Source of the DNA: Sabellastarte sp. h YS-2021
Taxonomy: Eukaryota > Annelida > Polychaeta > Sabellida > Sabellidae
Direction of reading: 5' to 3'
Assembly (NCBI GenBank): GCA_964017235.1
Contig: OZ024931.1
Coordinates: forward strand, 139,688,033 to 139,752,032
DNA length: 64,000 nucleotides
Shown here: in pieces, positions 22,120 to 34,889 of the stretch
How the letters are laid out: the number at the start of each line of letters is the position of its first letter
Numbering within the stretch: position 1 is the first letter of the stretch
Made by a program: the position numbers and the translations under genes
Notes under the pieces: model-generated
Databases searched by the model: none
What the model was told of the DNA's origin: nothing
What the model saw: the letters and a program-made list of their open reading frames with translations, nothing else

Positions 22120-25100
22120 TACTAACAAACAAATATTTCATATTGAGTATAACACTGCTTAAATTATGGTGCTTTGCAGTAAGTTGTTACAAGAATTCAC
22201 TTTGTAATAAAATTATAATAATAATATAAATAATAATAAATAATACTAAAACCAGAAAACATGGATGGGCCCACTGTTTAGTATACCTATCAAGAGTGAT
22301 GTTGTGTAGAAAAGGAAAATTGAGGAAATTACCAGTTACTTCTATCTTTGCTACATATATAGACATAGTGAGGTTTATTTCATTTTATATAAGCAGGAAT
22401 ATCATGGGATAAAAAGAACCAGCCGAAAGAGGGAGATTCCTCATTGAACCAAAAAAATCCTGCACACCAGGTAAATTCCTCACACTAATAAGCATTTACT
22501 TGCAGAGATAATTAAAGGAATGTTTACACGTGGGTACAAAAATCATAAAATTATGGTGTGTTGAAACAAGCCATTGTGAGAATTCCCTCTATAATAAATT
22601 CTTAGAAATCATATTTATGACATTATACGCAAACAGCTCAAATGGAACTGCAACTAAAGTTATATTCTGCTGGAGATTAACTCAACAGGTTCAAGCTACT
22701 ATACCCTTTCAATCATTATTCTTTGTACACCCTTAAGTACTTAAAGTAAGATATTTGGTGTCGTGCTTCAAAAACATCGAATTTTCAAACCATGTCGCAT
22801 CAGTCTGCAGTGCTCTCCTTTTTTGGAAGTAGGAGATATTCAAGGAATCAGGAAGTGTGTGCCAAAGTCAGAGGCTCTTACTGTGGCCAGTACCACCCTG
22901 CCAAATTTTAAGGAAAATAGCTCAGTTGGTCACCAATTATACAAGTTTGAATATGTATTGTCTGTTGCCTTCAATGACCAGTGTGCCCATAAGACTGCTT
23001 GGGTTATGTTCAAATTAATTGACCCTGGGTTGTGAAAATACTTGCTATACCCTTCTTACTGTACTACAAGTATGATGCTAACATGGGTTGTATGTTGTCA
23101 TTGTATCCTCTGACTGCCACTGACAGGTATTCTTGAATATGTTAAAACTGCTTGTTCTTAGTCACTCACACTGGATTTTTACTTGTAGTAGATAATAAAG
23201 TCCCACACAAAAATGTACCCTCTTAACTAATTTTCTAAATAATATGTGTACAATTTTAAGCTGGTTTGCATTGAGCCATAATGGATAACCATTACCTTCT
23301 GTCTGAAAGCAATGCATATTGCTAGAATTACTAAATATTATGTTCCAGTATTTTCATGGAACTCTTTCCATATACTTTTTTATCAAACTTTTGTGCTGGA
23401 GTACATTTTTGTGCATTTATGATATAGTTGTACTCACTGTTTTTAATGAACAAATGTACTCATAATGGTACTCGACTATATTCAGAATATAATGTACTCC
23501 TGAGCACATTCTGAGCACGAATCATTTTTCTTCACAGGTTAACATAATTTCCTTTGCCTAAATTTGCATTGTTTACACAGTAGCAAATTAGCAATAAATG
23601 ATGAAGTGATAACGACTATGGAATCACTGTAAATGTTTTAATTTATAACTGATTTACCTCATATAATTTTGTCTCAATTTGATCAACACCAAATTTTACA
23701 CTCTGTTAATTTTCTATCAAATAACACAATAAGTATATTAAAAGGACTTTATGTATAAAAATGTTTTAGCAAAAGTTTTAGCAAATGTTCATTAATGCTT
23801 GTCATAACTGGTCAATTCAACAAGGAACTGTGACACAAGTGTCAATTTGTCAATTAAACTAATATTATAAATAAACATCCCATTTGGAAGTTTAAGGGAA
23901 ATTGGAAGCATTGTCAGCATTTCCCGCTTCTCTCTGCCTTCAGCTTCACTTCTTGTTCTACTTCACTTTGATTTTGAATTTTCATGTGTGGACAGCTTCC
24001 CTTCTCCCACCCCTGTCACCTGCTTGAGGTTCATCTAACTGACAGGGTTCATCAACCCAGGAATTTTCTGATAGTGTGTCTCTTATAACTATTTGTACAT
24101 GGCAATGTGAAAGCAACCTAATGCAGAGACTAAAGTTTGTATTTATTTGGATTTTATGTTGCTTTCAACACTGTACAGGTCCTATCACGATGGGTAGTTT
24201 TGTTACATTTTAAGTTTCTATTTTAGTTGTGTTAAATCAGGTGATGTTGATGTCCTTTGCTGAAAAGAATGCATTCTCTGGTTTATGATACCTGTATTTG
24301 ATTTCTCCAGACATCACATATTGCAAACGTGGTATATAAGCTAAATTAACACAGAAATGGTCAATGGCTTGTAAATATGTAACATAAAACTGATAAGAGC
24401 TGAAGTCCACATCTCTAATTGTTAAACAAATAACCTGAATCCAGAAACTTTGCTGATGCTTCTTTATGCTGAATCTACAGCAGTTTTCTATCAATTCTGC
24501 ATGCCAGATCCAAATTTTGCACGACTTTTGTCCTTAACATTCCTAAAATAGATCTTTTTTAAAAGGAAAAGTGGCTTATCAGCCTCACAACTTTTTTAAC
24601 ATAACTCTTTTAAAAAATTGAAAATTGATTTAAATTTATTTCTCACCCCCCTATATTAACACATTATACTGTCCCAGTCACTCTTCAAACAAATGCATTA
24701 TCCCAGATGTAAAACATTTATGTTACATATCACTTGACTTTTGTCCAGTCCCCACTGTAATAACTTTTGGAATTTCAATACCGAGACATATTCTAACATA
24801 CAATCAAATATTTGTATGTACTGTTTCTTTGGTTATGTTTATGTTTGTCATTTATAATTAATTTATGCTTGTTGTAGTAATTATATATTATATGCATTCG
24901 TTCATTGGGTAACATTTTCCCAATAATCATTGTATTTGATGGTCGAAATGAAGAAAATTAAAAAGGAATGTCAACTTTAAAAACCGTAATTTAGTATGTT
25001 AGTGTACTATTACAAAACTGTTGACTCAGGAGCAAAGAAAAATAGTAGATGCATTAGATAGCATTTAACTATTTATTGAACTGTAGCGAGAGGAATATTT

Positions 25101-25560
25101 GAACACCAAAATTTATCTAAATTTAGTGATAGATGTGACAATTCATAAAGGAAAAAAATCTTTGTGCAGCTGTTATCTTACGCCCACAAATATTTACTGT
25201 CTAGCATTGGGCACTTTTTGAAAGTAAAATTTAAAAATTATCAACGACGCTAAAATCATGTAATACATAATTGTTTGAAAACCACGGACACCTGAAATCT
25301 GATGGACATCTTTCAATATTTTCAAAAAGAATCGAACAATATATACAATCTATTTATATTCTGTTAAATCATAAGTTCTACTGTGTTAGGAAACTCAGTT
25401 TCATATAACCTACATATAAGAAATTTTGTGAGGAAGACAATTTTTTATTTTTTCTTAGCTAACTTATTTATCTTTTTTAGATTAACGATTAATACTACTC
25501 AATAATTTATTGAACTGTAATTTATAAAAGTTAAACAGTCAATATTTAATAACAAAACAA
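22120..25560. other. Intronic or intergenic DNA, partly matching 54480-54720
   Basis: No gene is supported. A TAA/ATA microsatellite lies at 22205-22255. The stretch 24535-24690 resembles 54520-54680 (GTGGCTTATCA-C-TCACA, TTGATTT, ATTAACACATTA / ATTAATGCATTA), continuing the paralogy seen at the linker exons. A reverse SINE fragment is at 24138-24200. The 90-codon plus frame at 22763-23035 is unusually long for this composition but matches nothing I recognise. Confidence 0.45.
24138..24200 (-). mobile_element. Fragment of the tRNA-derived SINE (3' part, reverse)
   Basis: The sequence TATTTGGATTTTATGTTGCT followed by TTCAACACTGTACAGGTC and a degraded TATCACGA is the reverse complement of the conserved 3' tail of the SINE family that is complete at 43767-43998 and 63178-63408. 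Confidence 0.65.
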
Positions 25561-25574
25561 AAATCCTCTCTAAA

Positions 25575-27222
25575 TTTATTCACTTATTCTTGTCAATTCC
25601 AATAACAAAGTGCTTCCTTGAAAAACTTAACAAACTACTATTTTAGTTCCTATGGAACAAGAAACCAGACAAAATAAAATGTACTACTATTTGTACTAAG
25701 TATCTAAATGGCGGGCTAAATATGGTTAATATCTATAATTTCGAAAAATGCTTAAAAGTTAGCTGGATGCATAGACTACAAAGCCAGTCGCAATGGTGCA
25801 TTCTACTACAGGAGACTATTAGTAAATTTGAGCAAATTTTTGTTATGGGCCCGGAGTGGTGTAACTTTTTAAAACAAAAAGTTTCAAACAAATTTTGGTC
25901 AGTTGTTTTTCAATGCTGGGCCTTTGTTGGCAAAGAATTGAGAATAAATTCAAACTCTGATATTATGCAATCTTGTTTATGGTATAATAAGCATATATCT
26001 GAAAACCAAATGTTCCTCCCTCTGTGGTTTAAGAAGGGTATCTATACAGTTGGCAATATTACAGACTCATCTAGCAAAGTATTAGGTTTGGCAGAAATAA
26101 ATGCAAGATTCAACTTGAAAGTTAACTTTTTACACTATTTTAGACTGAGAACAGAAATACAAAGCTTCATTTGGAAAAACAAAAAGGACAACTTTTTTCC
26201 TCACCAAAATCCTGTTCTTCCCCCACACCTACATTTGTTAATGCATCAGAAAAAAGGCTGTAAGGACATATATTTAATCATAAATGAAACAGATAAAAAT
26301 GAACAAACAAACTGTGAATTAAAATGGTCAAAAGCTTTAAGCATCAACAATGAGGACATTTGGCCAACTGTCTATAAAATCTGCTTCAAAAGTATTTCTG
26401 ACAATGCCCTTGTGTGGTTTCAGTACAGCCTTCTTTATAATATATTAAATACAAATGACTTTCTCCATAAGATGAAAATTAAAGAAAACAAGATGTGTAA
26501 TATGTGTAATGAATACAGAGAAACATGTCTCCACTTGTTTAGCGATTGTATTAAAGCTGAAGAGTTGTGGAATAATATAGAAACTTGGTTAAAAAATAAA
26601 ACAGGGACACCTTTTGTGTTCACTGCCATAATGAGGATACTTGGATATCTAATAAATGATCAGTTCTTTTGGCCCATGAATTTCATACTTCTCATATCAA
26701 GGAATTACATTTTTCAAACATCGAGAAAAAGCATATTTTGTCTGCAGAAAGAATTAAAAAGAAAATTTCTAGGGTAAAAATATTTGGCAGAAACAGATAC
26801 TGGTATAAACTTATTTAAAACAAGATGGAGACAATGGGTAGATATTTTTTCAGAAATTGAACTCTAAATATTTCAGGTGTTTATAACTTTGCAAAAGTAC
26901 TTATAGTAGCAATTATGACATTGCTTCCTCTCCTTCCACTTCAGATTTTTAAAATTACCCATGTTACATTAGTCTACAGTTTTACCTATAAATTGAAGGT
27001 TTGTCTTTAATATCTGTTACTTCTAATTTTCTTTTAGTTTTAGTACCTTATTTGTATACATTGTACATGTTTCTAGGAAGTAAAGATGTTAAACTTTCCT
27101 TTTTGTATACTGATCTAATAATGTAATTACAGAAAAGCACTAAAATCTATATAACATGTGAAAAGTTGTATTGTATATATGTTATCTCTTTATAAAAAAT
27201 AAAAATTAAAAAAAAATTTAAT
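25575..27222 (+). pseudogene. L1/Tx1-like LINE, 5'-truncated 3' end of ORF2
   Basis: A 351-codon frame (25722-26777) is the C-terminal part of a non-LTR retrotransposon ORF2, beyond the RT fingers and palm. The run starts earlier with FLWNKKPDKIK and GGLNMVNIYNFEKCLKVSW (from about 25640, with stops). It then has a FWSVVFQCW segment, WFKKGIYTVGNI, FQYSLLYNILNTNDFLHK, and a Cys/His finger, CNMCNEYRETCLHLFSDC, typical of zf-RVT-like ends. No RT catalytic box or endonuclease is present, so the copy is 5'-truncated. An A-rich tail lies near 27195-27222. The orderly GGLKM-N-F and zinc-finger pattern fits the L1/Tx1 group. The copy at 62093 is from the same broad group. Confidence 0.75.
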
Positions 27223-27345
27223 AACACTACTTTATCAAGCTATGGTTTTGGTTGCTTACAAGGACACACTGAAAAAGAGTACCATGGTTACTTGATGCAT
27301 CCGTGTTGTGTTTGTGTTCTTTCAACAAAAATAATTTGCTTTCAG

Positions 27346-27480
27346 CTGTGTGATGATTGTCATGTGTACGTTGCTAAGAGAACTATGGGCGAGCAAGATG
27401 TACCTCCTATATTGGGTCAACTTGGAACAGGATTTTGTAGTTTTGCTGCAATTGCAATAGGACAAACTGAATGCAGTTGA
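27346..27480 (+). CDS. Possible terminal exon, unknown product
   Basis: A good acceptor (AATAATTTGCTTTCAG) is followed by a frame reading LCDDCHVYVAKRTMGEQ and ending GQTECS with TGA at 27478. An AATAAA-type signal (GTAAATAAATC) follows within 20 bases. The short Cys-rich sequence has no domain I recognise. It could be a real 3' exon on the plus strand or chance. Confidence 0.25.
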   Translation: MCDDCHVYVAKRTMGEQDVPPILGQLGTGFCSFAAIAIGQTECS

Positions 27481-27604
27481 ATTTGTAAATAAATCAGTAA
27501 ACAAGCGTCTTAGTAAAATCCATTTTTTAAAGTACATCTGAATTATATTTTATTTTAGATGACCTTAAGTAACTAGGGTCACCACATAGTGTATAGTGTA
27601 TAGC

Positions 27605-27665
27605 TGTATTATGTGCCATTGTATACATTGTCAAAGGAATATGTTATGTAGGAGAAACAATAACA
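27605..27665 (+). pseudogene. Possible Penelope GIY-YIG scrap
   Basis: The plus strand reads CAIVYIVKGICYVGET, which resembles the core of the GIY-YIG endonuclease of Penelope-like elements (compare CSECGLQYIGET at 46927). Only about 20 residues are visible and no RT lies upstream, so this is tentative. Confidence 0.3.
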
Positions 27666-27726
27666 ATACTAACTTTTTATTTGCTTTTATATAGCAGATA
27701 TTTATTACATATAACTCATCATTGGT

Positions 27727-27772
27727 TTACTTGCTGTCATCCTCCATTTTCTCCTCTGGTCTGGGTTTGGAA
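27727..27772 (-). CDS. Possible terminal exon on the minus strand, low support
   Basis: On the minus strand TATTGTCATCTTCAG precedes a short frame ending PEEKMEDDSK and TAA at 27727, with TAATAAATATC as a candidate polyadenylation signal about 20 bases later. The acidic C-terminus looks protein-like, but 15 codons are too few for a firm call. Confidence 0.2.
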
Positions 27773-28299
27773 CTGAAGATGACAATATAGGTGTGCTACA
27801 CACTCAACTCATAATATATTGCTATTCTTCATGAGTGATATATTTTGCATTTATGTTTTACGAGTATTTTTTCATCAAAATTATTCATGATTAATAAGTA
27901 AAATGAATCGATTGATTCATGAGATTGAGATTACTCCAGCAATATAAAGCAACATAAACTCTATACAAATACTTTTTGTTTGTGTAGCCTCTTTATAGGT
28001 TACAGTGTTTATATGATATTAACGAAAAACTGTCACTGTAGACGAGTTCATAACTTTGACTGTAGCGGCTTCATGTCAATAAAAATATGTCCCTGTTTAG
28101 GCCACATATGTCTTGAAGTAGATAATAAAACAACTTTAGTGAGCATTCACAGTGTAATCTAAAATATTTTGTAATTGGGATATATTTTATATTTATCTTG
28201 TTATGTGTCATAGATTTTCATTTAACTATGTTGGATTTAGTTCACCTGCTTTCTGGTGCCACTGATTGTTTTATTACTTTTATCCCATCATCATTTGTT

Positions 28300-31060
28300 C
28301 ATATGTCCTAATATTTAAAGTAACAACATGTTATCACTGCATATTCTGACACCATGCACCGTATAAGTATTTGCACAGCTTCGGGCATTTTTCCTGCACC
28401 ATTTCACACATTTACTGTGATTTCATCTGACGTGTATAATAGAAAAAAATCATTACTTGTTTTGGGTTTTCAAAAAAAGTTTATTAAGAGCTCAGTTTAT
28501 TCAGGCCAGTGGGTAGAAGACAGAATCAATTATGATCCTATTTTTTATGCTTTTTGAACTTAAAACCTCCATATCTTGACTTTTTCTGTACATATTTTAA
28601 TATGTAATAGCTCATTAGATAGGTGTGTCTCTTAGCTATTATGTGCTAAAGTTTTATCCTTATTATTATGTTGAAAATATATGAAAATCATAATTTTATC
28701 ATGATAAGTAGTGCAATACCTGTGAATCAATTAATGAACCTAATTTGCACTATGTGAACCTTGGCTGTGCTGTGTGAATTTTTAATGGTAAAATCAAGTG
28801 GGGTTTGATTCCTCAATGTGTGAACACTTGTTCAAGTGCCTTTGTAAAGAAAACAATGTACACAATCACATTTAATTGATCAATATTAAAAAGTATAGCA
28901 TTTGATATAAGATGTAAATCAAGTAGTTACAGTCTCAAACACAAAGATTACTTTTATACCAATGAAAATATTTAATAGTAATAAAGTATTTTTTTTTAAA
29001 TATTGAATTCAAATAAAATTATGTTGAACTTATATTAAGAAATGCATTTTCAAAAAATCCTTTAACTTATGTGAAATATAGTTTTGGGCTATTTTCGGCT
29101 AATTATTGTTCATTTTAGGTGACAGGATATTTAGTGTATTTTATTATTCCTACATACATCATGTACATCTTATCTCTCCAGCAAAAGTACTTTTAAGATT
29201 TCAGTTCGTAACATACTGACATTTAAGACTTTTTCCAAGACTATATTTCTGACTGAACAAGAATATACCATAGCATGGATTAGAATGTACGATAATACAA
29301 ATATGTGGCTTTCCAGGACTATAATTCATTATCACATTCATTGACATGTATGTTATACCTTTCATTAAGTAATCTTGTTGCAGTGTCCCTAAACCAAGTT
29401 GGGGATGCAGGTCTACCACTGTTGGCAACAAATTTGGCAAAAGAAACTAGCTGGGCCTAATCTGCTGAAGGGCCTGGTCTGCTATTGGGGGCTTGGGCCT
29501 CTAAAATAAGATCATAATTGATTCTTTCTTCTACCTGAATTCTATGCATTCTTTAAAAGTGTAATCAGCACAAAATGTTGACGGTAAATACAAAACTTTC
29601 TAAATATTCTCTTTATTAAGATGTGTACATGAACCCACAGGCTGTTTCGGTGGATTACATGCTCAAGCTTGATTAACTATCAGTCCATTTTAATGTATGT
29701 TAAAGTGATTTTGGAAATGCATGGATCTTATCGTCATTATTTACTTATGATTTAAAGAAATTGTATAAATGTCACGTCACTTCATATATTTGGTCCAGTT
29801 TGTATATCATTTATAATTCTACATAATGTTTGCAGAAGGCTGGAAGGAAAGGGCTTGTCAGCTTATATCATGAAAACAAAGTATTAAATATCATTCTATT
29901 TACTCTCACCAGCCCACCCGGTATATAAACACAACATTCATTTCTATTTGAATAGAAATGTGAAAACTTGGAGTAAGATAGACAAAGTTAGCCACTTAAA
30001 CATTAAATAATAAATGGCACAATTTGCTTCAATATATCCAGTAGATAATGTGAATGGCCTAAATTTGCAATGAAAACAATTAATTCAACAGGAGTGACCT
30101 AATTTTGTTTTAATAAAGACATTTTCTTTGTGGTTAATTTATCCTGCAGTAGGGATTTTTCATTTTGTTACTCCAAATGTAAATGGGGTCAAACTAAAGC
30201 ACAAGGGGATTCGCAACCTCAGAAATTCCAAAGACAGTCCTGTAGATATACTCAGTAACTTGTATTTTTAAAATTTATAATAGCAATGATATTTCCAATT
30301 AACCTTAAATGCTGCTTTAAAATTATCATTTTTAATGCAGAAATGGTGATGTATTATGTGTTTAGAGAAAACATTTTTGCCACACAACCAGCCATTATAA
30401 AAAATTCAGAAATAAATATTTGTATACATATAGACTTTATACAAGCTATGTCTGTCGCTGTGTCTATTTATTAAACCTCCTGATTGTGTTTTTCTGGAAC
30501 GGGTTCTATGTTTATCTATCATTCAGTTTCCAATTTCAAACCAATTCACTTAGTGAAATCAACAAAGTAAGAAAATTGCATAATGGAACTTGAAAGGACA
30601 TAGGTGTGGAAAACTTCTTCAATGGGGCTGTCGCATTTCTTTGGGTGAATGGAGATCTTCACCAAAAGTGTCTTGTGTGATGAGTGTTGCCAGAGGTAAA
30701 TGGTATAGATTGGTTACACTTCACACTTTATTTTAAATGTCTATTGTCAGTTTAACTCTTCATTGTCCCACAACAGTAACAACACATGTCCCTGTGAATA
30801 GCAGTCCATAAGACTCTCCATTGTCCTAATAACTGTTAACTTTGGGTGAATTGTGATAATACAGTGAGCATATTTCAAAGGTACAGTAGGAGGAGCTCAG
30901 TAGAAACTTCTGTAACCAACGGGAATTTTCTTAAGAGTTAAGCTAGAGTTACTGCATTAGATCTACTTTGTGGTGATGAGAAATATATCATGATGGCTTA
31001 TCAAACGAGAAATAATTTTAATTATTGACTCAGAAAAACCCCAAAAGGAACAGAATTTAT
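28300..31060. repeat. Old segmental duplication block, copy B
   Basis: Three parts of this stretch have counterparts in the same order at 34940-39060. 28370-28500 matches 35050-35125 (CACA-TTTACTGTGATTTC and AGTTTATTAAGA-CT / GGTTTATTAAGAACT). 29640-29920 matches 35320-35650 (GGTGGATTACATGCTCAAG / GTGGATTGTACACTCAAG, CAGTCCA, AATGTTT-CAG, AATTTACTC). 30620-30990 matches 38620-38910 (ATGGGGCTGTCGCATTTCTT / ATGGGCTGTCACACTTCTTT, CAGTAGGAGCTCAGTAG). No coding sequence is supported inside. Copy A keeps only the middle part (15960-16230). Confidence 0.5.
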
Positions 31061-31139
31061 GAAAAGATGACTGTATATTCTTCTGATATAAATATTTTTT
31101 TCAAATGAACAACTGAGAAAGAAACTCCCAGGCTTCAAA

Positions 31140-31765
31140 GATTATGCCCCTGTTCCACCAAAGGACTAAGACCAGATCCTGTCTGGGACCCTTAATCGTG
31201 GACAGTTGGTGAAAAAAAGGTAAAATGGGCGTGAATACTGAATCGATATTGAAGCCTGGGATTAAGGTCAGATCGGTCTGAGGAAGCCTCAGGAGGCCCC
31301 AGGTGGCCCCAGACAGTCCCCGACTGTTCTGGGACTAAGAACCGACTAAGCCAGTTTTCTGGTCGGTTTGAAGCACGATCTTGTCAGACACATATGACTG
31401 GGTCCCAGGACGCCTCAGGCCTCCTGGGACTAAGCCCTGACTAACCCCTGATTAAGTCCCGGCTTCCTCAGGCATCCTGAGGACTCCTCAGTCTTTCCCA
31501 GACCAATGTGGCCGATTCTTGTTTTGCAATGGGACTAAAGGTCGCAGGAGGCCTGGGACTAAGGCACTAAGGGTCTGGGACTAAGGATCGCAGGCAGCCT
31601 GGGACAACTTATGACTGTGTAAATTTGGTCTGAGGAGGCCTGAGGAAGCCTGGGACTGGACATTTTGTTTATGGCGGGAAAAAGAATCGGTTTGGATCAT
31701 GAGAAATATCAAACAAGTTTGATTTTCTCACAGCCCCAACAGACAACTACCGGCCCTACTGACTT
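31140..31765. repeat. GC-rich repeat island of CCTGGGACTAAG / CCTCAGGAGGCC words
   Basis: In AT-rich surroundings this 600-base island repeats GGGACTAAG, CTGGGAC, CCTCAGG and GAGGCC(TC) words on both strands. It ends in an inverted repeat at 31701-31729 (GAGAAATATCAAAC / GTTTGATTTTCTC). That motif shares the ATATCAAACA-type half-site with the palindrome at 11060-11079. It has no coding potential. It looks like a non-autonomous DNA element of a family with highly repetitive subterminal sequence. Confidence 0.5.
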
Positions 31766-31769
31766 CCCT

Positions 31770-31960
31770 GTAATTCACTACGTTTAGAACAGAAAACAAA
31801 CAAGTGTGCAATAGTTTATTTACCTTCATGGCATAGACAACATACAGATGTTTTTTTATTTTTTTCATCTTGTGAAGTTGTAGATTTATCCCAGTTAACC
31901 TATATATTATCTAATATTGGAACCATATCAGACATTTGTCCTTAGTACTGTGGAAAGATT
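31770..31960. other. AT-rich non-coding DNA
   Basis: Short stretch between the GC-rich island and the 5S-like SINE. Nothing is recognised. Confidence 0.5.
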
Positions 31961-31964
31961 TTAG

Positions 31965-32165
31965 CTCTAGTGAGGCTTGTGCTTGTATAGATCACTTTTT
32001 TGTCTCTGGACTTTCACAAATTCTGGTGTAGCGTGATGAGTATCTGTCTTTTACAGAAGTGGCAATAGACTATGTTAGTACTGGGATGGGTGACCGCTTC
32101 AGTGCATTAATTGTTTCTCTGATGACTTTGCGACTCACACTAGTACACCAAAACATCTGTTTATA
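31965..32165 (+). mobile_element. 5S-rRNA-like SINE, copy 1
   Basis: The sequence GTTAGTACTGGGATGGG, then TGACCGC at 32074-32097, is nearly identical to the conserved box C region of eukaryotic 5S rRNA (TTAGTACTTGGATGGGTGACC). It is embedded in a repeat starting TTTTGTCTCTGGACTTTCA and ending GCGACTCACACTAG, also present at 50735-50935 and, more degraded, at 50945-51115. The rest of the 5S gene is not preserved, so this is a 5S-derived SINE and not a 5S gene. Confidence 0.6.
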
Positions 32166-32169
32166 AATA

Positions 32170-34845
32170 TATTGCCAGGTTAATACATCAAAGGTTAAAC
32201 TTAAACCAGCTTCCCATTTTGGCTTAAAATGATTCTCTTGAATATTAGTTTGCAAAATGATATTATAAAAATCTCTTGTCAAGTCAAGTACTCTCTCTAA
32301 TACAATGACCAGATACAAATCCAGATTGATTTTTTGGTATTATTTATGCAACACTTTCTTTTGACTATTGCAATTGCACTAGAGCCGATTTTATAAATCA
32401 GTGAAGAAAGCAATATTGGCCTCTAGTTATTTAAATAGTTCCTTGGTCTATTTATTTTTAGTAGACAATTTATAACACACTGCCTCAAAGATAGCTACAT
32501 TTCCCCGTTTCATATGCCTCAATAGACATTTTTCAGCTTTTAACGTTTTTCCCACACAGTTAGCTTGTCCTCATTTGCATACATTGTTTTTTGATTTTTT
32601 GTGGTGATTCTGCTGGTCACTTTATAAAACACCAAGGGACAATTTATGCTAAGTTAGTTTTAACTTGGCATTATGCAAATTTACTTCTACCTTTAAACCA
32701 ATAGAATTTTGAAATAAATTAACAAACACAAGACTAAATATAACACACAGTGGACCATATACAGAATATTCAAGACAGACTCTGATAATATATTATTAGG
32801 AAAACACCTGTTCCACTTTTGTGATCGAACATAAGAACCAGTCAACTTTTAACTTGGGAGAGAACTGGTAAAACTAAAACCATCGATTTAATTTGCCTCG
32901 AGCAAAAATATTCTTTTACAACCCAAGGTATTGGCATTATGAGCTGCCCCTGACAGCCATAATAACTCAAGATCATGTCACAATCACTCTTCAGAAGTAT
33001 TCAGTCGATTCATGACTAATCTACTCTCTTTTTTACCACGATAATAGTTGTATCATGCAAAAATTGGACAATACAGGCTTCAGCACCCAGGCACCAAACA
33101 GACTGGTCCTATTACTCTAAATGTCTGTTGTTATAACTTGGGAAATAAGTATCCAAAGATGAGGAAAAGATTTGAAATTCTTGCATATTTTAATGGTCAT
33201 CCATGACAGTAGCCAATGTGATCAGGGCAGTCAGGGAGAAAACTTCTGACAGTAGAACAGGGGTGTAATTTTTTTCCAACAAGAAGACAATCTCAGTGGA
33301 GCCCCATAGGCTTCTGTGCATTTCAATTACAAAAGTCTCTTTAGAATATTTATATATTTTTATCAAAATTGTTTTCCTGCATTTTCAATTATGTTTCCTG
33401 AGTGAACGGCATGATGTATATCAGTTTGACATTTATATCATAAAGCTATGGTGATGCTTGGTTTCTTGTCTCTCTTTTTTTGGGGTAATTTCATTACAAG
33501 TTGAAAGTTCACTAGTCAAAATAAACAGTGTTTCTTATTCCTTTATTTCTATATTAACATTATCAAGATCTCATTCATGCAATAAAGTATGTGGAAATTA
33601 ACGAACTTTTCATGTTCGAATTTATCTCGATGTCTCTTTGTTTTATATAATTTTTAAAATGGTTGTTCCTTGTAACACATTCTAGAGGTCATGTCATAGT
33701 AAGTAGGTCACGAGATGAAGGTCAAAATTAAAAATTTGGGGTTTTGTCCTTTTTTGAACAGCTATAAACAGGAAAGGTCAAAGAGAATCATATATGTGAG
33801 TTAAGCATTAGGCCTAAAATAAGGCAAAATTCTGAAGGTAAATCAAAAGACTTTGCACCTAAGCCTAAAACTGGACTTAAGACCTTCATTGTGATATCTT
33901 CTGAACTGTAACCATGTTGTGTCTTTGCAGTTGATATTTTTGATGATGCAATATGTTATTCAACGCACTGTACACCTCATGTCAGCTCAATAAATTTCAT
34001 GGATGCTAAAAATGCAAAGCCCTTCCAGCACACTAGTCACAATCGGATTCCCAAACCCATGTTATGATAATCAGTCAAAGAATCAAACTCACAAGATTAT
34101 ACCCCATGTATCCTCTGGTTATAGGCATTGGCTGAAATGCCGAACTACACAACACAGTCTAAAAAATTCCTTCCTGTATAATAAAAGATGTTGTCAACCT
34201 CAAGGGAAACAGTATGCACCTAACACTGCATTGGGCATTTTTTTCTGTCAAATATGATTCACTATAAATGAGCAATCTATTTCCTTTTTTTTATTCAAGT
34301 CTGTTTTGAGTTCCTTACAAATTAGTTCCTTACAAAAATTATTTAGATGGAGATTAAGCGCCATACAAATATTATAACATTTAGATGTATACAATATTAG
34401 TGAACAGCATTATTGTGTACATATGTCTGTCATTTTATGTAGTTTTTTATTGTCCCCTTCACTCTGTATGTAGATTTATCTATGACATATTTGTAAGGAA
34501 CTCTTGCTATCAGCCACCTGTCAGTACAAAAAAGGCTATTATAAAATGACAAGAACTTGTTCTAACAGTATGCTAATACTAGATTTGTGACTGGCAGTGT
34601 TTGGGTTTACTTCTTACTCTGAGTTGAATTATTCTATGATGTCTTATTGTTACATCTAATACAATGAAGCAGCTTACATTATGTTATCTTAGCATACAAT
34701 TAACTATGTATTAAGTGTGTATCACGGGGGTTAAAATGTATTGTGTATTTTAGGAGATAAATCAGACTCTACCATGCATTCACTTTATATATGAACTTGA
34801 GTGATGGAAATGTGTGATATACATTTTAGAATTTTGCACCATACA
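32170..34845. other. Non-coding DNA, with a small block shared with 17520-17575
   Basis: The minus frame 32070-32318 overlaps the SINE and shows no safe domain. At 34110-34145 the words TGGTTATAGGCATTGGCTGAAATGCC match the block at 17540. The plus frame 34003-34257 covers this block and is not convincing as a gene. Confidence 0.4.
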
Positions 34846-34847
34846 TT

Positions 34848-34850
<3 letters not shown>

Positions 34851-34885
<35 letters not shown>
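34851..34885. repeat. (AT)n microsatellite
   Basis: An uninterrupted AT dinucleotide run of about 17 units. It generates a Tyr/Ile-alternating spurious frame. Confidence 0.95.

Positions 34886-34889
<4 letters not shown>

Noticed and set aside
22763..23035. 90-codon plus frame considered as an exon
   Set aside because: It has a stop-free run but no recognisable domain, splice sites or paralogue, so it is mentioned only in the surrounding stretch.
32070..32318. 82-codon minus frame that at first looked like a LINE segment
   Set aside because: It overlaps the 5S-like SINE on the other strand for part of its length and I could not place any LINE motif in it with confidence.
34003..34257. 84-codon plus frame considered as a gene
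   Set aside because: It covers a duplicated non-coding block whose counterpart near 17540 is not open in the same frame.
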